64,000 bases of DNA from Gemmatimonadaceae bacterium (lineage in GTDB: Bacteria > Gemmatimonadota > Gemmatimonadetes > Gemmatimonadales > Gemmatimonadaceae). The DNA lies in NCBI GenBank assembly GCA_020851455.1, contig JADZCT010000020.1:186001-250000 (forward strand), in the 5' to 3' direction. Below are positions 34,716-43,597 of the stretch, in pieces (position 1 is the stretch's first letter; each line of letters begins with the position of its first letter). The notes beneath the pieces were generated by a model. It ran no database searches. It was not told the DNA's origin and saw only the letters and a program-made list of their open reading frames with translations. The position numbers were made by a program, and so were the translations under genes.

Positions 34716-35681
34716 CTAGAACTCTCCCTTGAAGCCAATCTCCGGCTCGAGCCGCACGCCGAACCGGGCGTGAACCCGCTCCTGAATCTCGCCGATGAGC
34801 GACCGGATGTCGCGTGCCGTAGCATCGCCACGGTTGACGATGATGTTCGCGTGGAGGAATGACACCTGCGCGCCGCCCACCCGATATCCCTTCAGGCCGC
34901 ACTGGTCAATCAAGCGTCCAGCGCCAACTCCTTCCACCTTCCGGAACACCGACCCGGCGCTTGGATGGAATTCAAGCCATGGATGCCTGGCGCCACGCCA
35001 CGCCAGGTTCTCCTGTGCCGTTCGTTCGATCGCATCACGCTCAGCGGGCGCCAGCGCAAACTCCGCTCGCAGGGCAACCTCTTGAGAGGTGTGCAGGCGG
35101 CTTGTGTCGTATCCAAATTGCATCTGCTCGCCACTGACCGTTACGCGCGATCCATCCGGGAGCAGCAGGTCCACCGCGCGCACAACTTCGGCGATGAACA
35201 TTGTTCGCTCCCGGGCCGGGGCAGGAGACAGAAAGTGCAGATTCTGCCAGAGCGCGCCACCAACCGTGCTCGGGATCCCGACATAGTGCTCCAGGCCCCC
35301 TAGTCCGCGCGCAAAGCTTTCCCTGATCAAGGCGCGCACCGAGACGCCGGAATCTGCCAGCATCCGCGTACCTTCCACGGCGAGTGAACCGGACGCATTC
35401 CGGATCACCAGTCCGCGGATCCCATGATCACCCACCAGGACATTCGCCCCGAGTCCAAGGATCGTCCAGGGGATGCCTGCAGCACGCGCCGCAGTGACGG
35501 CGATTGCGAGATCGTCGCCAGAGGTGGCATCGTACAGCAGGTCGGCGGGACCGCCGACCAGAAACGTCGTCAGCGGGGCGAGCGGCACGCCGGCCTTCAG
35601 TCGCGGCGCGTCGAGGGTATCAGACAGGCGGGAACGCATCGCTTCGCCGGATTCGCGCACGGCGGCAACTTCAGGGGTCAT
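34716..35681 (-). CDS. murB: UDP-N-acetylenolpyruvoylglucosamine reductase
   Basis: FAD-dependent reductase that makes UDP-MurNAc for peptidoglycan. From ATG 35681 it has 321 aa. The FAD-binding stretch is PLAPLTTFLVGGPADLL, then ILGLGANVLVGDHGIRGLVI, the GIPSTVGGALWQN block, and HPSAGSVFRK with the catalytic serine region (type II MurB). An internal ATG at 35639 would also give a complete enzyme and would separate its start from the divergent M16 gene by about 40 nt. Longer starts up to 36098 run antisense through the protease gene and are rejected. Confidence 0.94.
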   Translation of the reverse strand: MTPEVAAVRESGEAMRSRLSDTLDAPRLKAGVPLAPLTTFLVGGPADLLYDATSGDDLAIAVTAARAAGIPWTILGLGANVLVGDHGIRGLVIRNASGSLAVEGTRMLADSGVSVRALIRESFARGLGGLEHYVGIPSTVGGALWQNLHFLSPAPARERTMFIAEVVRAVDLLLPDGSRVTVSGEQMQFGYDTSRLHTSQEVALRAEFALAPAERDAIERTAQENLAWRGARHPWLEFHPSAGSVFRKVEGVGAGRLIDQCGLKGYRVGGAQVSFLHANIIVNRGDATARDIRSLIGEIQERVHARFGVRLEPEIGFKGEF

Positions 35682-35682
35682 G

Positions 35683-37140
35683 ATGGTGGAAATCAACAGA
35701 CGATCGGTGGCGACCGCCAGCGGGCGCCGCAAGCGACGGGGTACGTCGTGGCTCGCGGTTGCGCGCCATGCGGGCTTCCTGGCGCTCGCTGCTGCCTTCG
35801 CCGGTAATCCGGCTGCCGCCCAGCGCGCGCAGCTCGAAAAGATCATCCAGCGGCGCGTGCTGCCGAACGGACTGGAGGTGATCGTCATAGAGAACCACGG
35901 CGTTCCGTTGGTGACGGTGGAGGTGACCGTGCGGAACGGCGCGTTCACGCAAACACCCGAGTACGCCGGGCTTGCGCACATGTACGAGCATATGTTCTTC
36001 AAGGCGAACGCGACGTATCCGGAGCCAGACCAGTACGTGGACGAGATGTCGCGGCTGGGCGCGGTATTCAACGCTTCCACCCGCGAGGAGGAGGTCAACT
36101 ACTACCTCACGTTGTCGTCGGATTCGCTTGATGCGGGGCTGCGGCTGTTGGCGAGCGGCTTCCTCGCACCACTGTTCAGGGCAGACGAGCTCGATCGGGA
36201 GCGCCAGGTTGTAATAGGCGAGTACGATCGGAATGAGTCGAGTCCGTTCTTTCGTCTCGAGCAGGAGACGGGCAAGGCCCTCTGGGGATCGCAGTGGAGC
36301 CGCAAGAACGTTATCGGCGACCGGGACGTGATACTCGGTACCACCCCGGAGAAGATGAGGACTATCCAGGGCCTCTACTACGTTCCCAACAACTCCGTCC
36401 TGATAATCTCCGGTGACGTGAATCCGTCGGTGGCGTTTCCAGCCGCCGAGCGCGCATTTGGCAAGTGGCAGCGTGCTCCCGACCCGTTTGCAACCTTACC
36501 GATCCCTCCGATTCCGCCGCTGACCGGGCCGAAGGCGGTCATCATCGAAGAGCCCGTGAATGCAGTGACGGTTCTCGTGCAGTGGCACGGACCCGGCGTG
36601 AAGAGTGACGAAACGTCCACATTCGCCGCCGATGTCTATTCAGATGTCCTGAATAACCCGCAGTCCCGGTTCCAGCGACGGCTGGTTGACTCTGGGCTCT
36701 GGCAGGCCGTAGGAGTGAACTACTACACACTGGCAAACGTTGGCCCGATCTCCGTCAGCGGTCAGACGACTCCCGGGCGGCTTCGCGACGCGATCCGCGC
36801 GATGATGGATGAGCTGCGTGCATCGGCTGATCCCGGATACTTCACCGCAGAGGAACTGGCTGCGATCAAGGCCAACCGGGCTCTGACCACCGAGCTGGGG
36901 ATGGAGCGGAGCTCGGAGTTCGCGCACACGATTGGCTTCTGGTGGAGCGTTTCGGGACTCGATTACTACATGAAATACGTTGATGAAATGGCGGTGCGGA
37001 CCGCAGCGGACCTTCAGGCGTACGCACGGAAGTACGTCATTGGAAAGCCGTACGTCGTTGGCGTGCTCGTTGATGCCGCCGACAGGAAGCGCATTGCACT
37101 CACCGAGCGGGACCTGCTCCAGGTGGGGGTTATGCGATGA
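35683..37140 (+). CDS. Secreted M16 zinc protease (catalytic subunit)
   Basis: A 485-aa exported protease. After a basic n-region comes the hydrophobic signal FLALAAAFAGNPAAAQ. The inverted zinc motif HMYEHMFF (HxxEH) follows NGAFTQTPEYAGLA, with the distal acidic region STREEEVNYYLTL. The C-terminal M16 domain is present. It pairs with the downstream gene, whose ATG overlaps this stop by 4 nt, as the active half of a two-subunit M16 enzyme. ATG 35683 has an AGGGG site 5 nt upstream; it nearly abuts the divergent murB start. Confidence 0.93.
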   Translation: MVEINRRSVATASGRRKRRGTSWLAVARHAGFLALAAAFAGNPAAAQRAQLEKIIQRRVLPNGLEVIVIENHGVPLVTVEVTVRNGAFTQTPEYAGLAHMYEHMFFKANATYPEPDQYVDEMSRLGAVFNASTREEEVNYYLTLSSDSLDAGLRLLASGFLAPLFRADELDRERQVVIGEYDRNESSPFFRLEQETGKALWGSQWSRKNVIGDRDVILGTTPEKMRTIQGLYYVPNNSVLIISGDVNPSVAFPAAERAFGKWQRAPDPFATLPIPPIPPLTGPKAVIIEEPVNAVTVLVQWHGPGVKSDETSTFAADVYSDVLNNPQSRFQRRLVDSGLWQAVGVNYYTLANVGPISVSGQTTPGRLRDAIRAMMDELRASADPGYFTAEELAAIKANRALTTELGMERSSEFAHTIGFWWSVSGLDYYMKYVDEMAVRTAADLQAYARKYVIGKPYVVGVLVDAADRKRIALTERDLLQVGVMR

Positions 37141-38474
37141 TATCCTTCCACTGGGTCGTCCTTGGTGTTGCTGCATTCTTGCACCTTGGGGCAGTGGGTT
37201 CTCCGTCGCCCAGCCGTGCGGCTCAGGCCGCAGTGGCGGCAGACACCCTGACGACTGCATACAGCGTGGATGGCGTGCAGGTGATTCATCGCCGATCGAG
37301 CGTCAGCACGGTGGTGGCTAACGTGTATCTGCTGGGCGGCGTGCGCTCGGCTCCCCCGGGTCGGTCGGGGATCGAGAACTTCCTGCTGCAGGTGAGCGAG
37401 CGGGGCACCGCCCGGTACCCGCGTGATGTCCTTCGGCAGGCCCTGGCGCGAACGGGCGCCGAGATGGTGGTGGAGCCGCACGAGGACTGGACAATGATCG
37501 GCGTCCGATCCACGTTGGCCGAACTGGATTCCGCGTGGTCCATACTCGGCGACCGCGTGTCACAACCTCGCCTGGATTCTGCCGACGTGGAGTTCATCCG
37601 CGCGCAGATGCTTGCCGGAATCCGTCAGCGCCAGGACAGCCCGGACGCGCTGCTCAACTATCTCGCGGACAGCGTGGCGTATAGCGGCGCACCGTATGCG
37701 CTCTCTGCGGTAGGTACCGAAGAGTCACTCGCGCGCACCTCGCGGGCAGACCTGTCGAGTTACCTGCGAACCACGGTGGTGCGCTCACGGATCCTGCTGG
37801 CGGTGGTGGGGAACGTGGACAGGGCAAGAGTCGAACGCATGGTCAGGTCGGCGTTCGGCGCCCTTCCGAAGGGTGACTATCACTGGACCATCCCCGACAC
37901 GCTCGGGGCGCCGGAACGTGATGCTGTGATGGTGCAGCGAACGCTTCCGACGAACTACCTCCAGGGATATTTCCGCGGCCCGCCAGCCGACTCGCGAGAC
38001 GGGGCGGCGTTGCGCGTTGCCGCGGCGGTGCTCTCGGGTCGGTTGTTCGGCGAAATACGCTCGCGGCGGAATCTGACGTACGCGGTGAGCGCCAACTACC
38101 GGGACCGGGCGCTCACGTCCGTTGGCCTCTACGTGACGACCACCCTCCCGGATTCGGTCGTTACGATCATGGCAAACGAGATCCGAACGCTCCAGATGCT
38201 GGAAATTCCGACGGAGTTCCTGCGACCCGTGATCCAGCAGTTCATAACGGAGTATTTCCTGGACAATGAGACTTCGACAGCCCAGGCGGACTTTCTTGCC
38301 CGGTCGCTGCTCTACCGGGGCGATGTCCTTGCGGGCGACCGGTTCGTCGCGGAACTCCGCGGCGTGTCGGGCGAGGATGTCCGGCGCGTAGCCAACCGCT
38401 ACTTCAGGGACGCCCGGTGGGCATATGTCGGCGACCTGTCCGGAATCACGCGCGCGCGGCTGCTGCGCTTCTAG
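37137..38474 (+). CDS. M16 peptidase-like protein (non-catalytic partner)
   Basis: A 445-aa secreted M16 homologue. The zinc motif HxxEH is lost (RSGIENFLLQVSERGT in the equivalent place), while the fold landmarks remain: VYLLGGVRSAPPGRSGIENF, SYLRTTVVRSRILLAVVGNV, and the C-terminal R/Y substrate-binding segment SRRNLTYAVSANYRD. This matches the inactive subunits of heterodimeric M16B proteases. The start overlaps the catalytic gene by 4 nt. A signal peptide precedes ADTLTTAYS. Confidence 0.9.
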   Translation: MISFHWVVLGVAAFLHLGAVGSPSPSRAAQAAVAADTLTTAYSVDGVQVIHRRSSVSTVVANVYLLGGVRSAPPGRSGIENFLLQVSERGTARYPRDVLRQALARTGAEMVVEPHEDWTMIGVRSTLAELDSAWSILGDRVSQPRLDSADVEFIRAQMLAGIRQRQDSPDALLNYLADSVAYSGAPYALSAVGTEESLARTSRADLSSYLRTTVVRSRILLAVVGNVDRARVERMVRSAFGALPKGDYHWTIPDTLGAPERDAVMVQRTLPTNYLQGYFRGPPADSRDGAALRVAAAVLSGRLFGEIRSRRNLTYAVSANYRDRALTSVGLYVTTTLPDSVVTIMANEIRTLQMLEIPTEFLRPVIQQFITEYFLDNETSTAQADFLARSLLYRGDVLAGDRFVAELRGVSGEDVRRVANRYFRDARWAYVGDLSGITRARLLRF

Positions 38475-38489
38475 TGCGATCCGTCACAT

Positions 38490-38518
38490 TTGCATTCCGG
38501 CCTGATTCCCGATAAATA
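38490..38518 (+). promoter_or_regulatory. Putative promoter of the copper lipoprotein gene
   Basis: TTGCAT (38490-38495), 17 nt, TAAATA (38513-38518), in an AT-rich patch about 70 nt upstream of the start codon. Pattern and position only. Confidence 0.5.
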
Positions 38519-38586
38519 AAAAGGCTGGGCTTGGACGAGCTCAGTATCTCAACCCAAACGGCAATTTGGTCCGGAGGTTTTCGCAG

Positions 38587-39093
38587 ATGCGGTTCAACGT
38601 AGTGGCACTGATGGCGGCGAGCGCCATCGTAGTTGCCGCCTGTGGTGGCGGCGAGAGCAAGACAGAATCAGCGCCGAGCGCCGGTGCAGCCGCGCCTGAG
38701 GCGGCGGCCCCTGCGACTGGCGCTACGGCTTCCGGTGCTCCCATCACCGGCAAGACCATCGAAGTCCAGATGCTTGGTGATGCAAAGGGCTACCGGTTCG
38801 AGCCGAGCCAGATCACGGCAAAGGCAGGCGATGGCATCAAGTTCATCGTCGTCGGGCCCGGCGGCCCGCATAACGTTGCGTTCGATCCGGCGAAGATCCC
38901 TGCTGGCGCGGCTGCGCAGATCAACGCCAACCTCGGCCCGGACAAGATGGCGGACCTCTCGAGCACCCTTAAGACGGCGCCCGGGGAGTTCATTCTCCTG
39001 TCACTTGGCGGGTTTCCGGCTGGTGAGTACGATTTCAACTGCACGCCGCATCTCGCTATGGGGATGAAGGGTGTGCTCAAGATCGAGCCGTAA
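38587..39093 (+). CDS. Plastocyanin/azurin-like blue-copper lipoprotein
   Basis: A 168-aa periplasm-facing lipoprotein with signal and lipobox AIVVAAC and an Ala/Pro-rich linker of about 40 residues. A cupredoxin domain follows: GYRFEPSQITAKAGDGIKFI, then the first ligand in GGPHNVAFD, and the Cys-His-Met ligand loop FNCTPHLAMGMKG. All four type-1 copper ligands (His, Cys, His, Met) are present, so electron transfer is likely, as in auracyanin-type proteins. ATG 38587 has a GGAGG site at 38571-38575. Confidence 0.92.
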   Translation: MRFNVVALMAASAIVVAACGGGESKTESAPSAGAAAPEAAAPATGATASGAPITGKTIEVQMLGDAKGYRFEPSQITAKAGDGIKFIVVGPGGPHNVAFDPAKIPAGAAAQINANLGPDKMADLSSTLKTAPGEFILLSLGGFPAGEYDFNCTPHLAMGMKGVLKIEP

Positions 39094-39231
39094 CCACGGT
39101 ATTGCGGGTTCATGCGGCGGGCGTCCGATGTCCAGGCGCCCGCCGCTCCTGTTTTTGCACTTCCCGCAGATCCGTGTACTGGCCGCGCCGCGGCGCTAAC
39201 TTCAGCCCTGTCTCGCAGCCGCCAGGATGGT

Positions 39232-39840
39232 GTGACGGGCTATTCGGATCGGATCAACCACGCGCTTGCGTTCGCCGCCAAGCATCACGATCAGCAGGTT
39301 CGCAAGGGTACGCGGCCGCCTTATGTGACCCGCGCTGCGAACGTTGCCGTCATCCTGGCGAGCTACGGATGCCCGGAAGAAACAGTCGTGGCCGCCATAC
39401 TGCACGATGCAGTCGAGGATTACTCCCTGGCCGGCTGGACACGAGCCATGCTCGAAGAGCGCATCGCCGACAAGTTCGGCATTGGTGCGCTCGAGACTGC
39501 CTATGCTGTGGCCCGCAGGCGGACGGGTCGTGATGGTGCGGAACTCGACAGGAGCGAGCGTAACGCCGACCTGCTCTCACGCGTGGGCGACGCGAGCGAC
39601 GAGTCGCGATGGATACTGGCCGCGAACCACGTGCACACAGGCAACTCCCTGCTTGCCGATCTCCGCAGGACGGTGGACGCCGCCTCGGTGTGGAGCCGCT
39701 CGACGGGCGGGCACGCAACATTCGCCGCATGGCATCGCTCCGTCCTCGATGCCCTGGCTGCGTCGGGCTTTCAGGCTCGCATCATGGAAGAGTTAAGGAG
39801 GAGTGTCGAGAGCCTTGAAGACTCCCCTCCGGGCATCTAG
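39232..39840 (+). CDS. HD-domain hydrolase (SpoT/Mesh1-like)
   Basis: A 202-aa protein from GTG 39232. The N-terminal half follows the SpoT/Mesh1-like HD pattern: HALAFAAKHHDQQVRKGTRPPYVT, then AAILHDAVEDY with the metal-binding His-Asp pair. This could be a (p)ppGpp or nucleotide hydrolase, but the SpoT-specific ED motif was not verified. The helical C-terminal half ends SVESLEDSPPGI. The frame is open upstream (to 39112) but that part is unlike the family. It converges on ispG with a 22-nt gap. Confidence 0.82.
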   Translation: MTGYSDRINHALAFAAKHHDQQVRKGTRPPYVTRAANVAVILASYGCPEETVVAAILHDAVEDYSLAGWTRAMLEERIADKFGIGALETAYAVARRRTGRDGAELDRSERNADLLSRVGDASDESRWILAANHVHTGNSLLADLRRTVDAASVWSRSTGGHATFAAWHRSVLDALAASGFQARIMEELRRSVESLEDSPPGI

Positions 39841-39862
39841 CCGTACCGGGACGATACCGCGC

Positions 39863-41164
39863 TCAGTGCGACGGATACCTTCTGGCGACGTACTCGTTCA
39901 GGATCGTCAGGAACTCCGGGACAATGCCGTCGCCCTTGAGTGTGACGTGGAGCTCGCCGTCAACGTAAACCGGGGCCTTGGGCTCCTCGAACGTTCCCGG
40001 GAGCGAGATGCCAATGTTGGCGTGCTTGCTCTCTCCCGGTCCGTTTACGACGCACCCCATTACCGCAACCTTCATCGTTTCGACGCCAGGGTGGAGATCG
40101 CGCCAAGACGGCATCTGTTCGCGAATGTACTCCTGGATATCCTGCGCCATCCTCTGGAAGAAGTTGCTTGTAGTGCGGCCGCATCCAGGGCACGAGCTTA
40201 CCTGTGGAGCGAAACTCCTGAGGCCCAGCGACTGGAGCACCTGCTGGGCGACGAACACCTCTTCCGCCCTGTCCCCGCCGGGGCGCGGCGTCAGTGACAC
40301 GCGAATAGTGTCGCCAATGCCCTCAGCGATCACCAACGACAGGGCTGCGGTCGTTGCCACGATGCCCTTCATGCCGAGTCCAGCTTCCGTAAGGCCGAGG
40401 TGCAGCGGGTAGTCACACCGGTGAGCAAGACGCCGGTAGCAATCGAGCAGATCCTGCACCTGTGAGATCTTGGCCGAGATGATGATCCGGTCGTGAGGGA
40501 GGCCCGTTTCCTCGGCCAGGGCCGCCGAGCGCAACGCGCTCTCGATCATGGCCTCCATGTAGACGTCGCCCGCTGCCTGCGGCGCCGGCGCGGCGGCGTT
40601 GCTGTTCATCATCTCCGTCAGGAGTTCCTGGTCGAGCGATCCCCAGTTGACCCCGATGCGCACTGGCTTGTCGTTGTCAATCGCAACGCGGATGATCGTG
40701 CGGAAGTTTTCATCCCTGCGGCGCGCACCGACGTTGCCAGGATTGATGCGATACTTAGCCAGGGCTGCGGCGCATCCCGGATGCCGGGCAAGGAGCAGGT
40801 GCCCGTTGTAGTGAAAGTCGCCGATGATCGGTACGGCCGTGCCCGCATCGCGGCAACGGGCGACAATCTCCGGAACGGCCTCAGCTGCCTGGTCCGTGTT
40901 GACGGTTATGCGGACCAGTTGCGAGCCGGCGGCAGCAAGCGCCGCGACTTGGATTGCCGTGGCAGCTGCATCCGCCGTGTCCGTGTTCGTCATGGACTGG
41001 ACGACGATGGGCGCCGCGGAGCCGATTGGTACGCCGCCCACCACCGCCGTGACCGTTTTGCGGCGTGGCTCTAGGATCACTCTACGTTCGCTGGATGCCT
41101 TGGTTGTGAAAGTTAGCGGGTTGATCGGCCATCCAGGGGGCGATACCACTCCACACGGACACAT
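39863..41164 (-). CDS. ispG: 4-hydroxy-3-methylbut-2-enyl diphosphate synthase (IspG)
   Basis: Penultimate enzyme of the MEP isoprenoid pathway, converting MEcPP to HMBPP with a [4Fe-4S] cluster. It has 433 aa from ATG 41164, or 404 aa from GTG 41080. The latter starts at [16 protein letters not shown], closer to typical N-termini. Landmarks are [23 protein letters not shown], and the cluster cysteines in SSCPGCGRT and GCVVNGPGE. It stands alone; other MEP genes are not in the window. Confidence 0.95.
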   Translation of the reverse strand: MCPCGVVSPPGWPINPLTFTTKASSERRVILEPRRKTVTAVVGGVPIGSAAPIVVQSMTNTDTADAAATAIQVAALAAAGSQLVRITVNTDQAAEAVPEIVARCRDAGTAVPIIGDFHYNGHLLLARHPGCAAALAKYRINPGNVGARRRDENFRTIIRVAIDNDKPVRIGVNWGSLDQELLTEMMNSNAAAPAPQAAGDVYMEAMIESALRSAALAEETGLPHDRIIISAKISQVQDLLDCYRRLAHRCDYPLHLGLTEAGLGMKGIVATTAALSLVIAEGIGDTIRVSLTPRPGGDRAEEVFVAQQVLQSLGLRSFAPQVSSCPGCGRTTSNFFQRMAQDIQEYIREQMPSWRDLHPGVETMKVAVMGCVVNGPGESKHANIGISLPGTFEEPKAPVYVDGELHVTLKGDGIVPEFLTILNEYVARRYPSH

Positions 41165-41302
41165 GACCGCCGGCGCACCCTCGGCTCCCGTGGCTCAGAG
41201 GCAGCGCAAACGGCGTACGTTCGGGTGGATGCGCGGAGTGGGCAGGAGGTCCCTCTTGCCGAATGGACCCGGACACCGTAGCTTCGATTCCGATGCGGCA
41301 CC

Positions 41303-41331
41303 AGGGGGGCCTGGATGTTCAGGCCCTCTTT
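41303..41331 (+). other. Terminator-like hairpin in the cold-shock gene leader region
   Basis: AGGGGGGCCTG (41303-41313) pairs with CAGGCCCTCTT (41320-41330) over 11 bp including two G-U pairs, with loop GATGTT and a TTT at 41329-41331. It lies 107 nt before the cold-shock ATG on the sense strand. No plus-strand gene ends here, so it looks like a leader attenuator or the end of a short transcript. No confident promoter was found in 41165-41437. Confidence 0.45.
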
Positions 41332-41437
41332 GTCGTATCAGCCCAGCGGGGGGCATTGGGAGCCCGCGAGACACAGATTGTCCTGATGGGTCCGGCGTGT
41401 TCCGCTCCCCTGCGACAATCCTCACACAGGAGTAGGA

Positions 41438-41656
41438 ATGCGTACGACCGGCAAGGTGAAGTGGTTCAACGATGCGAAGGGCTTTGGATTCATCACTCCG
41501 GACAACGGAACCAAGGACTGCTTCGTGCACTACAGCGCGATTCAGGGAAGCGGCTTCAAGTCGCTTGCCGAGGGCGATGTGGTCGAGTTCGACATCGTGC
41601 AGGGCCAGAAGGGCCCGGCGGCGGAGAACGTGACGAAGGCCGGAGCTGCTTCGTAA
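41438..41656 (+). CDS. Cold-shock protein (CspA family)
   Basis: A 72-aa single-OB-fold RNA chaperone. It starts [17 protein letters not shown] with RNP1 KGFGFI, then RNP2 CFVHYSAI, and ends with the glutamate/glycine-rich strand typical of the family. It melts RNA structure in the cold or during growth. A GGAG site lies 6-9 nt upstream of the ATG. A strong hairpin terminator follows at 41678. Confidence 0.96.
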   Translation: MRTTGKVKWFNDAKGFGFITPDNGTKDCFVHYSAIQGSGFKSLAEGDVVEFDIVQGQKGPAAENVTKAGAAS

Positions 41657-41677
41657 GCCTTCACCGAGCTAGAAAGT

Positions 41678-41715
41678 GCGGGGTGTCCTGTATCACAGGG
41701 CACCCCGCGCTTCTT
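41678..41715. terminator. Bidirectional intrinsic terminator between convergent genes
   Basis: A 13-bp stem (41678-41690 with 41696-41708, one G-T pair) with loop TATCA, flanked by CTTCTTT on the plus side and ACTTTCT on the minus side. It ends the cold-shock gene and also overlaps the last codons and stop (41693-41695) of the convergent HTH gene, so it probably serves both. Confidence 0.8.
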
Positions 41716-42079
41716 TCCGGGGTGGTCGTCCCCGGACAGGAACATGGGTAGCCGCCTCGGCATCGGCAGTGGCATGCCGGAGAACGTCCCGGAGGCGGTC
41801 GCGGTCAAAGCTGAGGATGAACAGAGTGCCGACCCTGATCGTGGCACCTTCGGCAGCCGAAATCGTTTTGGCCAGTGCCACTGCATGGGGCAGTGGGATG
41901 GCGAAGTCCCGCCGCAGCAGTAGCGCGAGAGCGAACAACTCGATTGAGTCGGCGTTGATGTAGCGATTGCGTCCCCGTCGGCCTGGAGACGCCGCGGCCA
42001 GACCAGCTGCTGCGACCAGACTGTCTACCGTGCGCTTGTCCACGCCCAGCGCGACGGCGGCAACCGTGATTGAGTACAC
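41693..42079 (-). CDS. Small MerR-like helix-turn-helix protein
   Basis: A 128-aa protein. The N-terminal part VAAVALGVDKRTVDSLVAAAGL is an HTH, and GRRGRNRYINADSIELFALALL resembles the wing and following helix of MerR/excisionase-type proteins. The C-terminal part ends with a basic tail (PVRGRPPRKEARG). No effector domain or metal ligands are visible. ATG 42079 lies 3 nt from a perfect inverted repeat, suggesting autoregulation. The N-terminal arrangement parallels the protein at 31992-32831. Family not identified. Confidence 0.72.
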   Translation of the reverse strand: MYSITVAAVALGVDKRTVDSLVAAAGLAAASPGRRGRNRYINADSIELFALALLLRRDFAIPLPHAVALAKTISAAEGATIRVGTLFILSFDRDRLRDVLRHATADAEAATHVPVRGRPPRKEARGAL

Positions 42080-42081
42080 AG

Positions 42082-42111
42082 ATAATTATCCGAAGATTGA
42101 CGGATAATTAT
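42082..42111. promoter_or_regulatory. Perfect inverted repeat, probable operator of the HTH gene
   Basis: ATAATTATCCG (42082-42092) and CGGATAATTAT (42101-42111) are exact inverted copies separated by 8 nt. The repeat lies directly before the HTH gene start at 42079 and overlaps the putative -10 element and transcription start. The centre-to-centre distance of about 19 bp suits a dimeric HTH protein. Confidence 0.7.
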
Positions 42112-42136
42112 TTATCAGAGTTCATCTTATTGTCAA
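42109..42136 (-). promoter_or_regulatory. Putative promoter of the small HTH gene
   Basis: On the minus strand TTGACA (42131-42136), 16 nt, TAAATA (42109-42114). The predicted start falls inside the inverted repeat at 42082-42111, leaving a leader of about 25 nt. The region 42080-42170 is strongly AT-rich compared with its neighbours. Confidence 0.55.
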
Positions 42137-42168
42137 TCAAGTTGATAGCCGATACTGGCTACATCTGT

Positions 42169-43590
42169 TTATAGTTTATCCAGCATGCGCATCGCCTCTG
42201 TCAGTTGGCGGCGCACGGCTAACGGCCCAGTCCCGCCTTCGATCTCGCGCTGACGTACTGACCGTTCGGGGTCTAGCTCGCGCCGCGCGTTGATGCCCAG
42301 GGCGGGGTGCGCCTTGGCGAAGGCGGCGGGATCGAGGCCCGAAAGGTCTGTTCCTGTTTCTTCCGCCTGCCGCACGAGCGATCCGACTGCAGCGTGTGCC
42401 TCGCGGAAGGATGCTCGCCGCCGAACCATCTGGTCAGCGAGGTCGGTTGCCATCATGGCGCTGGAGACGGCGCTGCGCATTCTCTGGCGGTCGAATCGCA
42501 GGGTGCGTACCGTGCCGGTGATTGCCGGGAGAAGAAGTGCGGCGGCGTCGAGTGCGTCGAACAGTGGCCGCTTGTCCTCCTGGAAGTCCTTGTTGTACCC
42601 GCTCGGAGTTCCTTTCAGCACCATGAGAAGGGCCATCAAGCTGCCGGTAACCCGACCGGGGAACGCACGCGCGAGCTCCAGTGCGTCTGGGTTTCGCTTC
42701 TGAGGCATCATCGAACTGCCCGTGCTGAATGCGTCCCCGAACCTCACGAAGCCGAACTCGCTCGATCCGAAGAGGATAAGGTCTTCGGCAAGGCGCGAGG
42801 CATGGACGGCGAGCGTAGCCAGCGCGAACAGTGTCTCGAGCATGAAGTCACGATCGCCGACCGCGTCGATGCTGTTGGGTGAAATCGAGTGGAATCCGAG
42901 ATCGCGCGCCAGCCGGCGCCTGTTAGCACGAAACGCGGAACCGGCGACGGCGCCCGAGCCCAGCGGCATCACCCCTGCTGCGCGCCGTGCCGCACGAAGG
43001 CGCTCGACGTCGCGCGTCAGGGCCCAGAAGTGCGCCAGCAACCAATGCGCCGCAGTCACTGGCTGGGCTCGCTGCAGGTGCGTGTACGCTGGCATCAGCG
43101 CGCCGGTCAGCGTCTCGGCACGATCCAGACAGGTGCGCATGAGGGCGCCCATCTTGCCGATCGTCGAGTCTATCGCGTGCATCGTGTAGAGGCGCGACGC
43201 CGTCGCCACCTGGTCATTCCGGCTGCGGCCCGTATGCAGGCGTGACGCCACCGCACCCGCCTCCTCGTGCAGAAGCCGGTCAATGAGCGTATGGACGTCT
43301 TCGTCAGCCGGGAGTATACGCACGCCGGCTGCGATCCGACGGCCAACCCGGTCGAGTCCCCGTCGAATTCGCCCCGCCTCACGCGCCGTGAGGACCCGGG
43401 CGGGCACGAGCGTCGAGGCCCACGCCTTGGAGAGCTGCACGTCGAACGGCCAGAGCCGGAGGTCAACGTCAATGGACCGATTGACTGCGACCAGTGCCGG
43501 GTGAGGCCCGCCAGCGAAACGGCCACCCCACAGCTGGTGTGAGCCGGCAGAGGAGCGCGGGTGCCTTGCGCGTGTCGTGTGTCCCTTCAT
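42169..43590 (-). CDS. argH: Argininosuccinate lyase
   Basis: Last enzyme of arginine synthesis, splitting argininosuccinate to arginine and fumarate. It has 473 aa from ATG 43590, which lies 7 nt after the argG stop. The start LWGGRFAGGPHP, HTGRSRNDQVATASRLY, and the superfamily signature GSSMMPQKRNPDALE with the catalytic serine loop are all intact. Longer starts would run into argG. Operon argG-argH. Confidence 0.96.
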   Translation of the reverse strand: MKGHTTRARHPRSSAGSHQLWGGRFAGGPHPALVAVNRSIDVDLRLWPFDVQLSKAWASTLVPARVLTAREAGRIRRGLDRVGRRIAAGVRILPADEDVHTLIDRLLHEEAGAVASRLHTGRSRNDQVATASRLYTMHAIDSTIGKMGALMRTCLDRAETLTGALMPAYTHLQRAQPVTAAHWLLAHFWALTRDVERLRAARRAAGVMPLGSGAVAGSAFRANRRRLARDLGFHSISPNSIDAVGDRDFMLETLFALATLAVHASRLAEDLILFGSSEFGFVRFGDAFSTGSSMMPQKRNPDALELARAFPGRVTGSLMALLMVLKGTPSGYNKDFQEDKRPLFDALDAAALLLPAITGTVRTLRFDRQRMRSAVSSAMMATDLADQMVRRRASFREAHAAVGSLVRQAEETGTDLSGLDPAAFAKAHPALGINARRELDPERSVRQREIEGGTGPLAVRRQLTEAMRMLDKL

Positions 43591-43597
43591 GAGCGGC

